Of a stretch of DNA of 64,000 nucleotides, positions 52,597-62,685 are shown in pieces (the first letter of the stretch is position 1; each line of letters begins with the position of its first letter). Under the pieces are notes generated by a model, which saw only the letters and a list, made by a program, of their open reading frames with translations, ran no database searches and was not told the origin of the DNA. Source of the stretch: Leisingera methylohalidivorans DSM 14336 (GTDB taxonomy: Bacteria > Pseudomonadota > Alphaproteobacteria > Rhodobacterales > Rhodobacteraceae); NCBI RefSeq assembly GCF_000511355.1, contig NC_023135.1, positions 4,080,901 to 4,144,900 on the forward strand, written 5' to 3'. A program made the position numbers and the translations under genes.

Positions 52597-52989
52597 TCAC
52601 CTTTGCTGCACGAAGACTGACTTTTCCGGCCGGCTGCGCAGTACCACCGCCGCGAAGATCAGCATCGACAGCAGCGCCACCAGCGATCCCGCCTGCGCCA
52701 GCAGGTCGGTGCTTTCCTGAATGGCCAGCGGGATGCCCGGCACCAGCAGCGCCAGCGCCAGTAAAGCGGTTCCCAGGTGCAGCCGTGGCAAAAGGCCCCC
52801 GGCGGCCTGCGGCAGCAGGTGGTAATAAAACGCATAGATCGCACAACTGACCCAGCCAAGCAGATTCAGATGCCCGTGGGCCGGCGACAGAAGGTGGTCC
52901 TGGCTTGCCGACATCTGGATTCCCCAGACCATGCCGCCAAGCGCCGATGCCACCGCCGCCAGCATGAACCACCGCGCAATTCCTTCCAT
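52597..52989 (-). CDS. Small four-helix membrane protein
   Basis: This 130-residue protein has four predicted membrane helices: WFMLAAVASALGGMVWGIQM, HLNLLGWVSCAIYAFYYHLL, LGTALLALALLVPGIPLAIQ and LVALLSMLIFAAVVL. His residues in HGHLNLLGW and YYHLL recall heme-copper oxidase subunit I-like segments, as in short cbb3-related proteins, but the length is far too small for an oxidase. No function is assigned. The start at 52989 has GGGAGG ahead. Confidence 0.6.
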   Translation of the reverse strand: MEGIARWFMLAAVASALGGMVWGIQMSASQDHLLSPAHGHLNLLGWVSCAIYAFYYHLLPQAAGGLLPRLHLGTALLALALLVPGIPLAIQESTDLLAQAGSLVALLSMLIFAAVVLRSRPEKSVFVQQR

Positions 52990-53144
52990 TTTCAGTCCTC
53001 CCGGTTCAGTTTGTTCATAAGACAACTTCCCCGGTAACTTGGTGCGGTGAAACCGGATTGCCAGTCGGAGGGCAGACGTCCCGGGGGTTGAACCCCTTGC
53101 CGTAATACACCATCAAATCGCCAAAACCGCGCAAAGGAGCTGTT

Positions 53145-53873
53145 ATGACCGCCCCCCTCTACGCCATCGGTGACATCCACGGCCAGCTGGAGATGCTGGA
53201 GCAGGCGCTGGCCCGGATCGAGGTTGATGGCGGCCCCGAGGCCCGCATCGTTTTCCTGGGCGACTACACCGACCGTGGTCCCGACAGCCGCGGAGTAATC
53301 GAGCGGTTGATCGCAGCCCAGGAGGAGGGCCGGGACTGGATCTGCCTCAAGGGCAACCACGACCGGATGTTTGAATGGTTTATGGAGGACATACCGCGCC
53401 ATGACCCGCATCTTCTGATCGGATACCACTGGCTGCATGAGCGGATCGGCGGCACTGAAACCCTGGCCAGCTACGGGCTGACATTCAAGGACCGTACCCG
53501 GCTCGACGATCTGCATGCAGAAGCCAAAGAGGTGATTCCCCCGCGGCATGCTGAATTCCTGCGCAGCCTCACGCCCCTTCACGAGACGCCGGAGCTGGCC
53601 TTTGTGCACGCCGGAATCGTGCCCGGTGTACCGCTGGCCCGGCAGAAAGAGGATGATCTGGTCTGGATCCGGCAGCTGTTCCACGACCACACCGGTGCGC
53701 ATCCGAAACTGATTGTGCATGGCCACACGCCGGTGGACAGGCCCAGTCATTACGGCAACCGCATCAATCTCGACAGCGGTGCGGGTTACGGCCGCCCACT
53801 TAGCACGGCCGTGTTCGAAGGCCGCAGCTGCTGGCTGCTTGCTGAGAACGGGCGCCAGCCGCTGACACCCTGA
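53145..53873 (+). CDS. Metallophosphoesterase (PPP-type serine/threonine phosphatase)
   Basis: This 242-residue di-metal phosphatase has all core motifs: YAIGDIHGQLEMLEQAL (residues 7-23), VFLGDYTDRGPDSRGVIERL, LKGNHDRMFEWF, and the metal His in IVHGHTPVDRP. It is like bacterial PrpA/ApaH-related protein phosphatases, 20-30 residues shorter than ApaH. The substrate (protein phosphate or Ap4A) is open. It stands alone with AAGGAGC ahead of the ATG. Confidence 0.85.
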   Translation: MTAPLYAIGDIHGQLEMLEQALARIEVDGGPEARIVFLGDYTDRGPDSRGVIERLIAAQEEGRDWICLKGNHDRMFEWFMEDIPRHDPHLLIGYHWLHERIGGTETLASYGLTFKDRTRLDDLHAEAKEVIPPRHAEFLRSLTPLHETPELAFVHAGIVPGVPLARQKEDDLVWIRQLFHDHTGAHPKLIVHGHTPVDRPSHYGNRINLDSGAGYGRPLSTAVFEGRSCWLLAENGRQPLTP

Positions 53874-53880
53874 ACCGCGG

Positions 53881-53940
53881 CCTCGTTCTGGTTGCAAGTA
53901 TTCTGGGGCTGCGGCCGCAAGGCCAAGTGGGCAACGCCCT
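53881..53940 (-). repeat. Interspersed intergenic repeat, copy D
   Basis: Read on the minus strand: GGGCGTTGCCC, GGCCTTGCGGCC, AGCCCCAGAATACT and AACCAGAACGAGG. It shares the block order of the copies at 22094, 35645 and 59304, and lies in a convergent gap. Confidence 0.6.
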
Positions 53941-53952
53941 CTCAATCCGCAC

Positions 53953-54999
53953 TCAGCTCCAGTCCAGCACCACCTTGCCGCTTGACCCGGATTTCATTGC
54001 CGCGAACCCTTCTGCAAAATCCTCCATTGCAAAGCGATGGGTGATCACCCGGCTCACATCCAGCCCGTTTTGCAGCATGGCGATCATCTTGTACCAGGTC
54101 TCGAACATCTCACGGCCGTAGACGCCCTTGAGGGTGATTGCCTTGAACACGATGCGGCTCCAATCCACCGGTGATTTGCCCGGCGGAATGCCCAGCAGCG
54201 CAATCTTCCCGCCCATCACCAGCGCCTCGACCATCTGATCCAGGGCCGCTTGCGAGCCGGACATCTCCAGCCCGACGTCAAAGCCCTGTTTCATGCCCAG
54301 CTCCTGGATCACATCACTTAGCTCTTCCCTGGACACATCCACAGTACGCACCGCCGGCACAACATGCGCGGCCAGCTTCAACCGGTCCGGATTGATGTCG
54401 GTGATCACCACATGCCGCGCGCCGGCATGTTTCGCCACCGCCGCCGCCATGATGCCAATGGGGCCGGCCCCGGTGATCAGCACATCCTCCCCCAGCAGAT
54501 CAAAGCTCAAAGCGGTATGCACCGCATTGCCCAGCGGGTCGAGAATGGCGCCGATCTCGTCCGGGATGTCATCCGGCAGCGGCACCACATTGAAGGCGGG
54601 CAGTTTCAGATATTGTGCAAAGGCGCCCTGCTCATTCACCCCGATGCCGCGGGTGCCGGGGTCCAGGTGGAACTTGCCGGCCCGCGACTGGCGCGAATCC
54701 GTCTTGATCAGGTGCCCCTCGCCGGAGCACCGCTGGCCCACTGTCAGGTCTTTCACGTTGCGGCCGATTTCAACGATCTCGCCAGCAAATTCGTGCCCGG
54801 TGATCATCGGCACCGGCACGGTGTGCGCGGCCCAGTCATCCCAATTCCAGATATGTATATCGGTCCCGCAAATGCCGGTCTTTTTAACCTTGATCAGCAC
54901 CTCATCCGGGCCGATTTCCGGCACCGGTGCCTGCACCACCCACAGGCCTTCTTTGGGATGCGATTTCTCCAGTGCCTTCATCGTGTTGGGCAGGCTCAT
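53953..54999 (-). CDS. tdh: L-threonine 3-dehydrogenase
   Basis: This 348-residue zinc alcohol-dehydrogenase family enzyme oxidises threonine to 2-amino-3-ketobutyrate with NAD+. The catalytic Zn site is in [19 protein letters not shown] and [15 protein letters not shown]. The NAD motif is [20 protein letters not shown]. The structural zinc Cys cluster is reduced, as in several Rhodobacterales TDH. The start overlaps the kbl stop by 4 bp, so kbl-tdh is a coupled operon for threonine to glycine plus acetyl-CoA. Confidence 0.92.
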   Translation of the reverse strand: MSLPNTMKALEKSHPKEGLWVVQAPVPEIGPDEVLIKVKKTGICGTDIHIWNWDDWAAHTVPVPMITGHEFAGEIVEIGRNVKDLTVGQRCSGEGHLIKTDSRQSRAGKFHLDPGTRGIGVNEQGAFAQYLKLPAFNVVPLPDDIPDEIGAILDPLGNAVHTALSFDLLGEDVLITGAGPIGIMAAAVAKHAGARHVVITDINPDRLKLAAHVVPAVRTVDVSREELSDVIQELGMKQGFDVGLEMSGSQAALDQMVEALVMGGKIALLGIPPGKSPVDWSRIVFKAITLKGVYGREMFETWYKMIAMLQNGLDVSRVITHRFAMEDFAEGFAAMKSGSSGKVVLDWS

Positions 55000-56183
55000 G
55001 AAATTACCCCCAGTTCCTTGCCAACTTTACCGAATGCGGCCAGCGCACGGTCCAGCTCATCCCGTGTCAGCGCTGCATTCATCTGCGTCCGGATCCGCGC
55101 CTGGCCGCGCGGCACCACCGGGAAGAAAAAGCCAGAGACATAAACGCCCTCGTCGAACAACCGCGACGCCATATCCTGCGCCAGCTGCGCCTCGCCCAGC
55201 ATCACCGGGATAATCGGATGCTCACCGGGCAAAAGGTCAAAGCCCAGGCTTTCCAGCCCCGCGCGCCAGTACTTCGCATTTTCGAACAGCTGCGCCCGCA
55301 AACCGTCCCCTTTTTCCACCAGCCGGATCGCCTCCAGCCCGGCGGCAACAATCGATGGCGGCAGCGAGTTGGAGAACAGATAGGGCCGCGCCCGCTGCCG
55401 CAGCAGGTCGATCACTGGCTGCGGCCCGGCGATATAACCGCCGATGGCCCCCCCAAGTGCCTTGCCCAATGTCCCGGTGACGATATCCGCGTCCACCCCG
55501 AAATGCTCCGGCGTGCCGGCGCCCGTAGCGCCCATGAAACCTGTGGCGTGGCAGTCATCGACCATCACCACCGCATCATATTTGTCGGCCAGCGCCCGGA
55601 TCTCCGGCAGTTTGGCCAGATAGCCATCCATCGAGAACACGCCGTCGGTGGCGATCATGATATGGCGCGCGCCGTCCTCGCGGGCCTGTTTCAGCCAGGC
55701 CTCCAGATCGTTCATGTCACTGTTCAGGTAACGGTAGCGCTTGGCCTTGCACAGGCGCACGCCGTCGATGATTGACGCATGGTTCAGGCTGTCCGAAATG
55801 ATCGCATCCTCCGGTCCTAGCAGCGGCTCGAACAACCCGCCATTGGCGTCGAAGCAGGCGGCAAACAGGATCGCGTCATCCTTGCCAAGGAACTTGGCCA
55901 GACGGCTCTCCAGCTCCCGGTGAATGTCTTGCGTCCCGCAAATGAACCGCACGCTCGCCATGCCGAACCCTTTCGGCTCCATCGCGTCCTTGGCGGCTTT
56001 GATCAGGGCGGGGTGATCGGCCAGCCCCAGATAATTGTTGGCGCAAAGGTTGATCACCTCACGGCCGCCGACCGTAATCTCGCCCCCTTGGGGAGAGGTG
56101 ATCATTCGCTCACGCTTGTACAGCCCCTCAGCCTCGATCTGGGCCAGCGTGCTGGAGATGTCGGTCAGAAATGCGTTGGACAT
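54996..56183 (-). CDS. kbl: Glycine C-acetyltransferase (2-amino-3-ketobutyrate CoA ligase)
   Basis: The 395-residue PLP enzyme of the alpha-oxoamine synthase family cleaves 2-amino-3-ketobutyrate with CoA to glycine and acetyl-Co[41 protein letters not shown] and [20 protein letters not shown] are family blocks, and the PLP Lys lies in [14 protein letters not shown]. The length and motifs equal E. coli Kbl. GGGAG precedes the start. It is the first gene of kbl-tdh. Confidence 0.95.
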   Translation of the reverse strand: MSNAFLTDISSTLAQIEAEGLYKRERMITSPQGGEITVGGREVINLCANNYLGLADHPALIKAAKDAMEPKGFGMASVRFICGTQDIHRELESRLAKFLGKDDAILFAACFDANGGLFEPLLGPEDAIISDSLNHASIIDGVRLCKAKRYRYLNSDMNDLEAWLKQAREDGARHIMIATDGVFSMDGYLAKLPEIRALADKYDAVVMVDDCHATGFMGATGAGTPEHFGVDADIVTGTLGKALGGAIGGYIAGPQPVIDLLRQRARPYLFSNSLPPSIVAAGLEAIRLVEKGDGLRAQLFENAKYWRAGLESLGFDLLPGEHPIIPVMLGEAQLAQDMASRLFDEGVYVSGFFFPVVPRGQARIRTQMNAALTRDELDRALAAFGKVGKELGVIS

Positions 56184-56341
56184 GAGCTAACTCCCTGGGT
56201 GCCTCGAGTCGCGTGTCTAGCATAGCGGATGTGTTTCCGAAATACGGGATTTCAGTATCACGGAAAATTTTCCGCAAAACCGGATTTGAGGCGGGAGTTT
56301 GGCCAGGCCGGACTATCTGATCCTGAAACGGGGGAAACGCC

Positions 56342-56752
56342 ATGGCACCCATCATGGGTATCGGCGGGGTGTTCATCAAGGCGCGTGGTGATGCCAAAGC
56401 GCTGGCAGAGTGGTACCGCGGCCGCTTAGGGCTGGAGCTGGAGGATTTCGGCGGCGCCATCCTCAATTGGCAGCAGCATAGGGCCGAAGACGGCGGCCTC
56501 AACGTCCGGGCCACTGCCGATCCGGACGGAACTTGGTTCGCCGCCAGTGCTTCCAGCCTCATGATCAACTACCGGGTTGATGACATGGACGGTTTGATTG
56601 CACAGCTGACCAGGGCGGGCATTCCCATTCAGCAGGGACCGGAAGTCCATAAGAACCGCCGTTTTGCCTGGATCATGGATCCTGAGGACAACAAGGTGGA
56701 GCTGTGCGAGCCGAAACTGTGGGGTGACACAACATGGGCTGACCGCCCCTGA
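56342..56752 (+). CDS. VOC-family (glyoxalase-like) protein
   Basis: This 136-residue protein has the vicinal-oxygen-chelate fold: IGGVFIKARGDAKALAEWYR, GLELEDFGGAILNW, and the paired motif MINYRVDDMDGLIAQLTRAG then RRFAWIMDPEDNKVELCEPK with Glu as metal ligand. Members include glyoxalase I, bleomycin-binding and ring-cleaving enzymes; this one is too general to assign. It converges with the cold-shock gene. Confidence 0.82.
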   Translation: MAPIMGIGGVFIKARGDAKALAEWYRGRLGLELEDFGGAILNWQQHRAEDGGLNVRATADPDGTWFAASASSLMINYRVDDMDGLIAQLTRAGIPIQQGPEVHKNRRFAWIMDPEDNKVELCEPKLWGDTTWADRP

Positions 56753-56773
56753 CTGCCTTAGTAGCAGTCACAA

Positions 56774-56805
56774 AAAAACGCGGCCCCTTTGCAGGGACCG
56801 CGTTT
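56774..56805 (-). terminator. Terminator of the cold-shock gene
   Basis: On the minus strand a stem (AAACGCGG with CCGCGTTT, inner CCC/GGG) is followed by TTTT and G, right after the csp stop. Confidence 0.85.
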
Positions 56806-56827
56806 CAGAACTGAAAAGCTGAAAAGC

Positions 56828-57034
56828 TTATGCCAGCGCCAGGTTCACAGCCGACTCGCGGCCGTCACGGCCGGGCTCGATGTCGAAAGTGACTTTCTGG
56901 TTGTCCGCCAGGCCGGTCAGGCCCGAACGCTCAACAGCGGAAATGTGCACGAACACATCTTTGCTGCCGCCGTCGGGTGCGATGAAGCCGAAGCCTTTGG
57001 TGGTGTTGAACCATTTTACGGTGCCGGTGGCCAT
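56828..57034 (-). CDS. Cold-shock protein (CspA family)
   Basis: This 68-residue single-domain protein has RNP1 in [20 protein letters not shown] and the RNP2-like [13 protein letters not shown]. It binds single-stranded RNA/DNA and acts as an RNA chaperone. The family member (CspA/CspE) cannot be decided. A long leader of about 120 bases between the promoter at 57163-57191 and the start is typical of cold-inducible csp genes, which fold differently in the cold. Confidence 0.93.
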   Translation of the reverse strand: MATGTVKWFNTTKGFGFIAPDGGSKDVFVHISAVERSGLTGLADNQKVTFDIEPGRDGRESAVNLALA

Positions 57035-57162
57035 ATCCGTAGTCTCCTAGTAAATGCTGCCCGCGGAAGTGCGGCAGCCTGGCGTAGTCGGTCTGGATCG
57101 AGAGACTGAAAACGCCGCAAAGCGGGAGACAGTGGATCGACAAGAATAACGTTAGCGATCCA

Positions 57163-57191
57163 CATATGGTCCGATGCCGTGAGTCTTTCAA
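57163..57191 (-). promoter_or_regulatory. Promoter of the cold-shock gene
   Basis: On the minus strand TTGAAA and CATATG are 17 bases apart. A transcript would start near 57155 and give a leader of about 120 bases. Confidence 0.6.
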
Positions 57192-57359
57192 GGGGTTTGT
57201 TCTGGAAAGGTGGTAAGAGGGGCTTTCTTGCCGGTTCGTTCACGCAGGTTTAGTGGAAAAGAACTGGCTTAAACTTGAAGCTTCCCGCCTGTTCGGAAGG
57301 TCTGCTAATGCCTGCACTAATTTCGAGAGGAGGAGCAGGACCGGGATTGAACGCCAACC

Positions 57360-57926
57360 TCAAGCCGTTTTCACAATCAGAAATACCCGCGCCGAACCCT
57401 TCGGTGCGGTGACCGAATGCGCGACATCAGCGGCATAGCGGGCGGTGTCGCCTGTTTGCAGCAAGTCGTTGGCATTGCCTGAGGAAAGTGCAATTTCCCC
57501 CTCCAGAACAGTTAGTTGTTCCACTGTGCCGCGGGTGTGGGGTTGGCTGACCAATGCGCCGCCCATGTCGAAACGGATATCATAGACCTCATGCCCGCCG
57601 GCTTCCTCCGGCGGCGACAAAATGCGGATCCGGCAGCCTTGGCCCATGTTCTCGATCTTGGGCACATCTGTTGCGCGCAGAACCTCAATCCGGTCCTTCA
57701 TGTCACCTGTTTCCAGCAACCCGGCAAAATCTACCTGCAGCGCACGGGTGAGATTCCACAGCGTTGCGATGGTGGGCGAGCTTTCGCCGCGTTCGATCTG
57801 GCTTACCATGGAGCGGCTGACGCCGGAGAGATTCGCCACCGCTTCCAGGCTCAGCCCTTGGGTGCGGCGGGCCTCTTTCAGGCGGGCGGGCAGCAAGGTC
57901 AGAATATCGTCTGTGTTTTCCGTCAT
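57360..57926 (-). CDS. XRE-family regulator with C-terminal cupin
   Basis: This 188-residue protein has an N-terminal HTH (LKEARRTQGLSLEAVANLSG, VSRSMVSQIERGESSPTIAT, residues about 15-65) and a C-terminal cupin (GALVSQPHTRGTVEQLTVLE, then TGDTARYAADVAHSVTAPKG). These regulators sense small ligands and often control amino acid or polyamine genes (PuuR is one). No operon link is clear: the divergent neighbour is a thiolase gene 195 bp away. Confidence 0.85.
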   Translation of the reverse strand: MTENTDDILTLLPARLKEARRTQGLSLEAVANLSGVSRSMVSQIERGESSPTIATLWNLTRALQVDFAGLLETGDMKDRIEVLRATDVPKIENMGQGCRIRILSPPEEAGGHEVYDIRFDMGGALVSQPHTRGTVEQLTVLEGEIALSSGNANDLLQTGDTARYAADVAHSVTAPKGSARVFLIVKTA

Positions 57927-58121
57927 GACGGATTCTCTGCGCCGTCAGACCGGATTTGTCAAACCTTCCTGTCATCCGGAATGCTGAACCGCGGCGGTGC
58001 GCAAGGGAGGCATGGGGAGTGCACAGAGCGTGACGTGGCATTTTCATGACGGCACGTCCCGGCAGACAGGACCATGCTGCAGGCGCATAATGACGGCAAC
58101 GCAGGAGTGAGGAGAAAGACA

Positions 58122-59297
58122 ATGACTGATATCGTGATCCTGGACGGCGCCCGTACCGCCATCGGTACTTTTGGCGGTGCTTTGGCGGGCACCGCTCCGA
58201 TTGATCTGGCAACCACCGTGTCCAAGGCTGCCCTGCAGCGCTCGGGAGTGGATGGCGGCCAAATCGGTCATGTGGTGTTCGGACACATCATCAACACCGA
58301 GCCGCGGGACATGTACCTGAGCCGGGTTGCGGCGATGCAGGCGGGGGTGCCTGATGCGGTGCCGGCGATGAACGTGAACCGGTTATGCGGATCTGGCGTG
58401 CAAGCAATAATCTCGGCCGTCCAATCACTTGCCATGGGCGATGCGGAATTCGCACTGGCCGGCGGCGCCGAAAACATGTCCCGCAGCCCCTACATTAACC
58501 AGCAAAGCCGCTGGGGCGCCAAGATGGGCGATGTGAAATCGCTGGACATGATGCTGGGGGCGTTGAACTGCCCGTTCGGCACCGGCCACATGGGGGTAAC
58601 AGCCGAAAACGTCGCCGATGAGCACGGCATCACGCGCGCCCAGATGGATGAGTTCGCCGTCATCAGCCAGACCCGCGCCGCCGCGGCGATCGAAGCCGGG
58701 CATTTCAAAACGCAGATCACCCCGGTTGACGTGAAGGTCAAACGCGACCTGGTGCCTTTTGAGGTGGACGAGCACCCCAAGGCCACCACCCTGGATGTGC
58801 TGGCCGGGCTGAAGGCGGTGTTCCGGAAAGACGGCCGGGTAACCGCTGGCAATGCCAGCGGAATCAATGACGGCGCTGCGGCGGTGGTGCTGGCTACGGC
58901 CTCCGCTGCAGAGAGGGCAGGTTTGAAACCCAAGGCACGGATCCTGGGCTATGCCCATGCCGGAGTGCGCCCGGAAGTAATGGGCATCGGCCCGGTGCCC
59001 GCGGTGCAGAGCCTGCTGGAGAAAACCGGCCTGTCCCCCAGTGATTTTGATGTGATCGAATCGAATGAGGCCTTTGCGTCGCAGGCGCTGGCGGTGAACA
59101 AGGAACTGGGGCTGGATCCCGCGAAGGTGAACCCGAACGGCGGAGCGATCGCCCTGGGCCATCCTGTGGGAGCAACAGGCGCTATCATCACCTTGAAAAC
59201 GCTTTATGAATTGGAGAGATCCGGCGGGTCTAAGGGGCTGATCACCATGTGCATCGGCGGTGGCCAGGGCATCGCATTGGCAATCGAGCGGCTGTAA
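58122..59297 (+). CDS. Acetyl-CoA acetyltransferase (thiolase)
   Basis: This 391-residue biosynthetic-type thiolase has the nucleophile Cys89 in [22 protein letters not shown], the His in [15 protein letters not shown] and the second Cys in [13 protein letters not shown]. It condenses two acetyl-CoA or cleaves acetoacetyl-CoA, for PHB formation or short-chain beta-oxidation. phaB is not linked. The start at 58122 is preferred over one 16 codons upstream. Confidence 0.92.
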   Translation: MTDIVILDGARTAIGTFGGALAGTAPIDLATTVSKAALQRSGVDGGQIGHVVFGHIINTEPRDMYLSRVAAMQAGVPDAVPAMNVNRLCGSGVQAIISAVQSLAMGDAEFALAGGAENMSRSPYINQQSRWGAKMGDVKSLDMMLGALNCPFGTGHMGVTAENVADEHGITRAQMDEFAVISQTRAAAAIEAGHFKTQITPVDVKVKRDLVPFEVDEHPKATTLDVLAGLKAVFRKDGRVTAGNASGINDGAAAVVLATASAAERAGLKPKARILGYAHAGVRPEVMGIGPVPAVQSLLEKTGLSPSDFDVIESNEAFASQALAVNKELGLDPAKVNPNGGAIALGHPVGATGAIITLKTLYELERSGGSKGLITMCIGGGQGIALAIERL

Positions 59298-59303
59298 TTG
59301 AAA

Positions 59304-59370
59304 GGGAGGGAGGCGCTGCCCCCTCGCGCCCTGCGGCACTCACCCCTGGAGTATTTCAGACCAGAAAGAA
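59304..59370 (+). repeat. Interspersed intergenic repeat, copy B
   Basis: GAGGCGCTGCCCCC, CGCCCTGCGGCACT, CACCCCTGGAGTATTT and ACCAGAAAGAA, in the block order of the other three copies. It lies in the convergent gap between thiolase and ubiB. Confidence 0.65.
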
Positions 59371-59398
59371 AACCATGGCCATTGGGGCCTATGCGTGG

Positions 59399-60928
59399 TC
59401 AAAGCAGCAAGGCAATCACCGCATAGAGGCTTATTCCGCCGGCTGCCCCCAGAACAGCCGGTGTTACCCAGCTTTTCACGCTGCGCTTTTGTGTGCCGTT
59501 CTGCGCCGCTTGCGCGATCAGCGCCTGTTCCACCAACGCGGGCAGCCGGGGGCCAAACCGGGCCATCACTTTGGCGGTGTCCAGAAGGTCGCTTACCACC
59601 GCGCGCGGACCGATGGATTTCTTGATGTAACCCTCGACCACTGGGCGGGCGGCCTCCCAGATGTTGATATGCGGATCCAGCGAGCGGGCAACGCCTTCGA
59701 CCACCACCATGGTGCGCTGCAGCAGGATCAGCTCCGTGCGGGTTTCCATTCCGAAACGCTCTGTCACTTCAAACAGATAGTTCAGCAGCCGCCCCATGGA
59801 GATCTGCGAGGCATCCATGCCGAATATTGGCTCTCCCACCGCGCGCAGGGCGCGGGCGAATTCGTCTACATCGTGGGATGCGGATACATAACCGGCTTCG
59901 AAATGCACCTCGGCGACGCGTTTGTAATCACGTTTGATGAAGCCGTAGAGGATCTCGGCATAGACCCGGCGCGTGTACTCATCAATATGGCCCATGATGC
60001 CGAAGTCATAGGCGATGATGTCACCATTGGCGGCGACCTTCAGGTTGCCCTGATGCATGTCGGCGTGGAAAAAACCGTCGCGCAGCGCATGGCGCAAAAA
60101 CAGCGACAGCACTCGGTCGGCCAGCACCCGGCGGTCGTGCCCGGCGGCATCCAGCGCGTCATTGTCGCCGAGCGCGACGCCGTCCGCCCAGCCCATCGTC
60201 ATCACCCGGCGGGCGGAATAGCCCCAGCGGATTTCAGGCAGCTGAAAGCCCTCGTCATTCACCGTATTGGCGGCAAATTCCGACGCGGCGGCGCTCTCAA
60301 GCCGCAGGTCTAATTCCCCTTGCACCACGCCGTCGAAATGTTCGATCACGTCCATCGGTTTCAGGCGCCGGGCGCCGGGCGCAAACAAGTCCACGATGCG
60401 GGCGGCGAAATAGAAGGCGTCCACGTCCTTGTTGAAAGCGCGCTCGATACCCGGGCGCAGCACCTTTACGGCAACTTCCTCTCCGGTTTCGGCCAGCGTT
60501 GCGCGGTGCACCTGGGCGATGGAGGCGGCGGCAATCGGGTCACTGAAGTCCGAAAATATCTCGGAGACGGGGCGGCCCAATTCCTTTTCCACTTCGGCCA
60601 GGGCCTCAGCGCGGGAGAACGGCGGCAGTTTGTCCTGCAAAACGCGCAACTGGCGGGCTAGGTCCTTGCCCACCACATCCGGCCTGGTCGAGAGCACTTG
60701 CCCGAACTTGATGTAGGCTGGCCCCAGGGCGTTCAGCGCCCGGGTCTCGGGCGGCATTGATGGATCGCCCTTGTAGCCCAGCCATTTGAACGGCCAGCCC
60801 AGGGTCCGGGCGAGAATGCGCAGCGGCTTGGGCGCCTCGAACGCTTCCAGCACCGAATGCATGGCACCGGTGCGCTCGAAAGTGGCGCCTGTGCGGATCA
60901 GGCGCAAAATATTATGAGGGCCGCGCAT
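59399..60928 (-). CDS. ubiB: Ubiquinone biosynthesis atypical kinase UbiB
   Basis: This 509-residue ABC1/ADCK-family protein has the KxGQ motif in GPAYIKFGQVLSTRPDVVGK, the modified ATP loop (EEVAVKVLRPGIERAFNKDV), FFHADMHQGNLKVAANGDII and the DFG-like YDFGIMGHIDEYTRR. A C-terminal membrane anchor lies in LGAAGGISLYAVIALLL. UbiB supports coenzyme Q assembly as an atypical ATPase. It starts three bases after the ubiE stop, so ubiE-ubiB is a coupled pair. Confidence 0.94.
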   Translation of the reverse strand: MRGPHNILRLIRTGATFERTGAMHSVLEAFEAPKPLRILARTLGWPFKWLGYKGDPSMPPETRALNALGPAYIKFGQVLSTRPDVVGKDLARQLRVLQDKLPPFSRAEALAEVEKELGRPVSEIFSDFSDPIAAASIAQVHRATLAETGEEVAVKVLRPGIERAFNKDVDAFYFAARIVDLFAPGARRLKPMDVIEHFDGVVQGELDLRLESAAASEFAANTVNDEGFQLPEIRWGYSARRVMTMGWADGVALGDNDALDAAGHDRRVLADRVLSLFLRHALRDGFFHADMHQGNLKVAANGDIIAYDFGIMGHIDEYTRRVYAEILYGFIKRDYKRVAEVHFEAGYVSASHDVDEFARALRAVGEPIFGMDASQISMGRLLNYLFEVTERFGMETRTELILLQRTMVVVEGVARSLDPHINIWEAARPVVEGYIKKSIGPRAVVSDLLDTAKVMARFGPRLPALVEQALIAQAAQNGTQKRSVKSWVTPAVLGAAGGISLYAVIALLL

Positions 60929-60931
60929 GGG

Positions 60932-61684
60932 TCAGATTTTCCAGCCGGAATGCAAGCAGGCGATGCCCAGCGACAGGTTGCGGTACTTGGCGTTCTCAAA
61001 ACCCGCCTGTTTGACCATGCCCAGGAAGGTCTCCTGATCCGGGAAGTTGCGGATCGATTCTACCAGATACTGGTAGCTGTCGTAATCGCCGGCAATCATT
61101 TGCCCCATCCGCGGGATCACGTTGAAGGAATAAAGATCATAAAGTTTCTGCAGCCCGTCGTTCGGCAGCTGTGAGAATTCCAGCACCATCAGCCGCCCGC
61201 CGGGGCGCAGTACCCGGTAGGCCTCGTTCAGCGCTTCCTGCGGCCGGGTCACGTTCCGGATGCCGAAGGAAATGGTGTAGACGTCGAAAGTGTTGTCCTT
61301 GAACGGCAGCTTCATAGCGTCGCCGGTGACCCAGTCGAGGCTGCCGGCCATCTGTTCGGCTTCGGCGCGCTTGCGGCCTTCCTCCAGCATCGGGCGGGTC
61401 AGATCCAGCACGGTGGAATGGCCGTGGCCTGCGCGTTTCAGGAAGCGGAATGAAATGTCGCCGGTGCCGCCCGCCACATCCAGCAGCCGTTGGCCGGGGC
61501 GCGGCGCCAGCCAATCCATCATCGCGTCTTTCCAGACCCGGTGGATGCCAACGCTCATCACATCGTTCATGATGTCGTATTTCGAAGCGACCGAGTTGAA
61601 GACCCCCTGCACGCGGCCCGCCTTCTCCGCCTCGCGGACGGTTTCGAACCCGAAATGGGTGGTATTGTCGCTGCTATCGCTCAT
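60932..61684 (-). CDS. ubiE: Demethylmenaquinone/2-octaprenyl-methoxybenzoquinol methyltransferase UbiE
   Basis: This 250-residue SAM-dependent C-methyltransferase has [20 protein letters not shown], motif [41 protein letters not shown] and [20 protein letters not shown]. It methylates the quinone ring in ubiquinone synthesis. It is divergent from mutM, with 86 bp for both promoters. The pair with ubiB is conserved near the origin in alphaproteobacteria. Confidence 0.95.
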   Translation of the reverse strand: MSDSSDNTTHFGFETVREAEKAGRVQGVFNSVASKYDIMNDVMSVGIHRVWKDAMMDWLAPRPGQRLLDVAGGTGDISFRFLKRAGHGHSTVLDLTRPMLEEGRKRAEAEQMAGSLDWVTGDAMKLPFKDNTFDVYTISFGIRNVTRPQEALNEAYRVLRPGGRLMVLEFSQLPNDGLQKLYDLYSFNVIPRMGQMIAGDYDSYQYLVESIRNFPDQETFLGMVKQAGFENAKYRNLSLGIACLHSGWKI

Positions 61685-61770
61685 GAGGCTTGCCGTTTGC
61701 TGATTTCCGCCCTTGTTATAAGGCGCTGTGGGGCAGGCACAATGCGGCCCGTTGGTTCAGGAGGGGTGTA

Positions 61771-62622
61771 ATGCCAGAATTGCCCGAGGTCGAGACGGTG
61801 AAACGCGGATTGGCGCCGGCCATGGAGGGGGCGGTGATCATAAAAGCGTCTGTGAACCGGCCTGGTCTGCGCTGGCCGTTTCCAGAGCGGATGGCCGAGC
61901 GGCTTACCGGCGCGCGGGTGAATGGTTTACGGCGGCGGTCGAAATACATTCTTGCCGACCTCGACACGGATGAGACCTTGCTGATCCATCTGGGCATGTC
62001 CGGGCGGATGACGGTGTCGGGTGATCCGCTGGGGCAGTTCGCGCATGAGCACCCGCAGGCGGAAAAACACGACCATGTGGTGTTCGACATGGACAACGAT
62101 GCCCGCATCACCTTCAACGATCCGCGCCGGTTCGGGGCGATGGATTTGCTGGATACTGCGACAGCCGGGAATCACAAACTGCTGGCGGCGCTGGGCCCGG
62201 AGCCGTTGGGCAATGATTTCCACGAAGATCACCTGGTAGCCGCTTTCCAGGGCCGTAACACGCCGGTGAAATCCGCATTACTGGATCAGGGAATCATTGC
62301 GGGTCTTGGTAACATCTATGTCTGTGAAGCGTTGTTCCGTGCGGGAATTTCGCCACGCCGCAAGGCTGGGCAGATTGCTGCGCACCGGGTTGCCGCGCTG
62401 GTGCCGATCATCCGCCAAGTGCTGCAAGATGCCATCCGCGCCGGGGGTTCTTCTCTCAAGGATTTTCGGCAAGCCTCTGGTGAACTTGGATATTTCCAAC
62501 ACAGTTTCGATGCCTATGGGCGCGAAGGCGAACCCTGCCGCCGCGCGGGTTGCGACGGGTCAATTGTCAGAATCACTCAGTCAGGACGCTCTACCTTCTA
62601 TTGTGTAAAGTGCCAAAGATAG
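61771..62622 (+). CDS. mutM: Formamidopyrimidine-DNA glycosylase
   Basis: This 283-residue base-excision enzyme for 8-oxoguanine has [20 protein letters not shown] at the start, with Pro2 as the Schiff-base nucleophile and Glu3. [20 protein letters not shown] and [15 protein letters not shown] follow, and [20 protein letters not shown] is the H2TH region. The C-terminal zinc finger is C-x4-C in CRRAGC and C-x2-C in YCVKC. The start at 61771 is the only one that exposes Pro2. Confidence 0.96.
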   Translation: MPELPEVETVKRGLAPAMEGAVIIKASVNRPGLRWPFPERMAERLTGARVNGLRRRSKYILADLDTDETLLIHLGMSGRMTVSGDPLGQFAHEHPQAEKHDHVVFDMDNDARITFNDPRRFGAMDLLDTATAGNHKLLAALGPEPLGNDFHEDHLVAAFQGRNTPVKSALLDQGIIAGLGNIYVCEALFRAGISPRRKAGQIAAHRVAALVPIIRQVLQDAIRAGGSSLKDFRQASGELGYFQHSFDAYGREGEPCRRAGCDGSIVRITQSGRSTFYCVKCQR

Positions 62623-62685
62623 CTTGATCAGAGTGCCCCTTTTGGTAAGGACTCGGATTTGAACGGAACAACCGAAAGAGAAATC

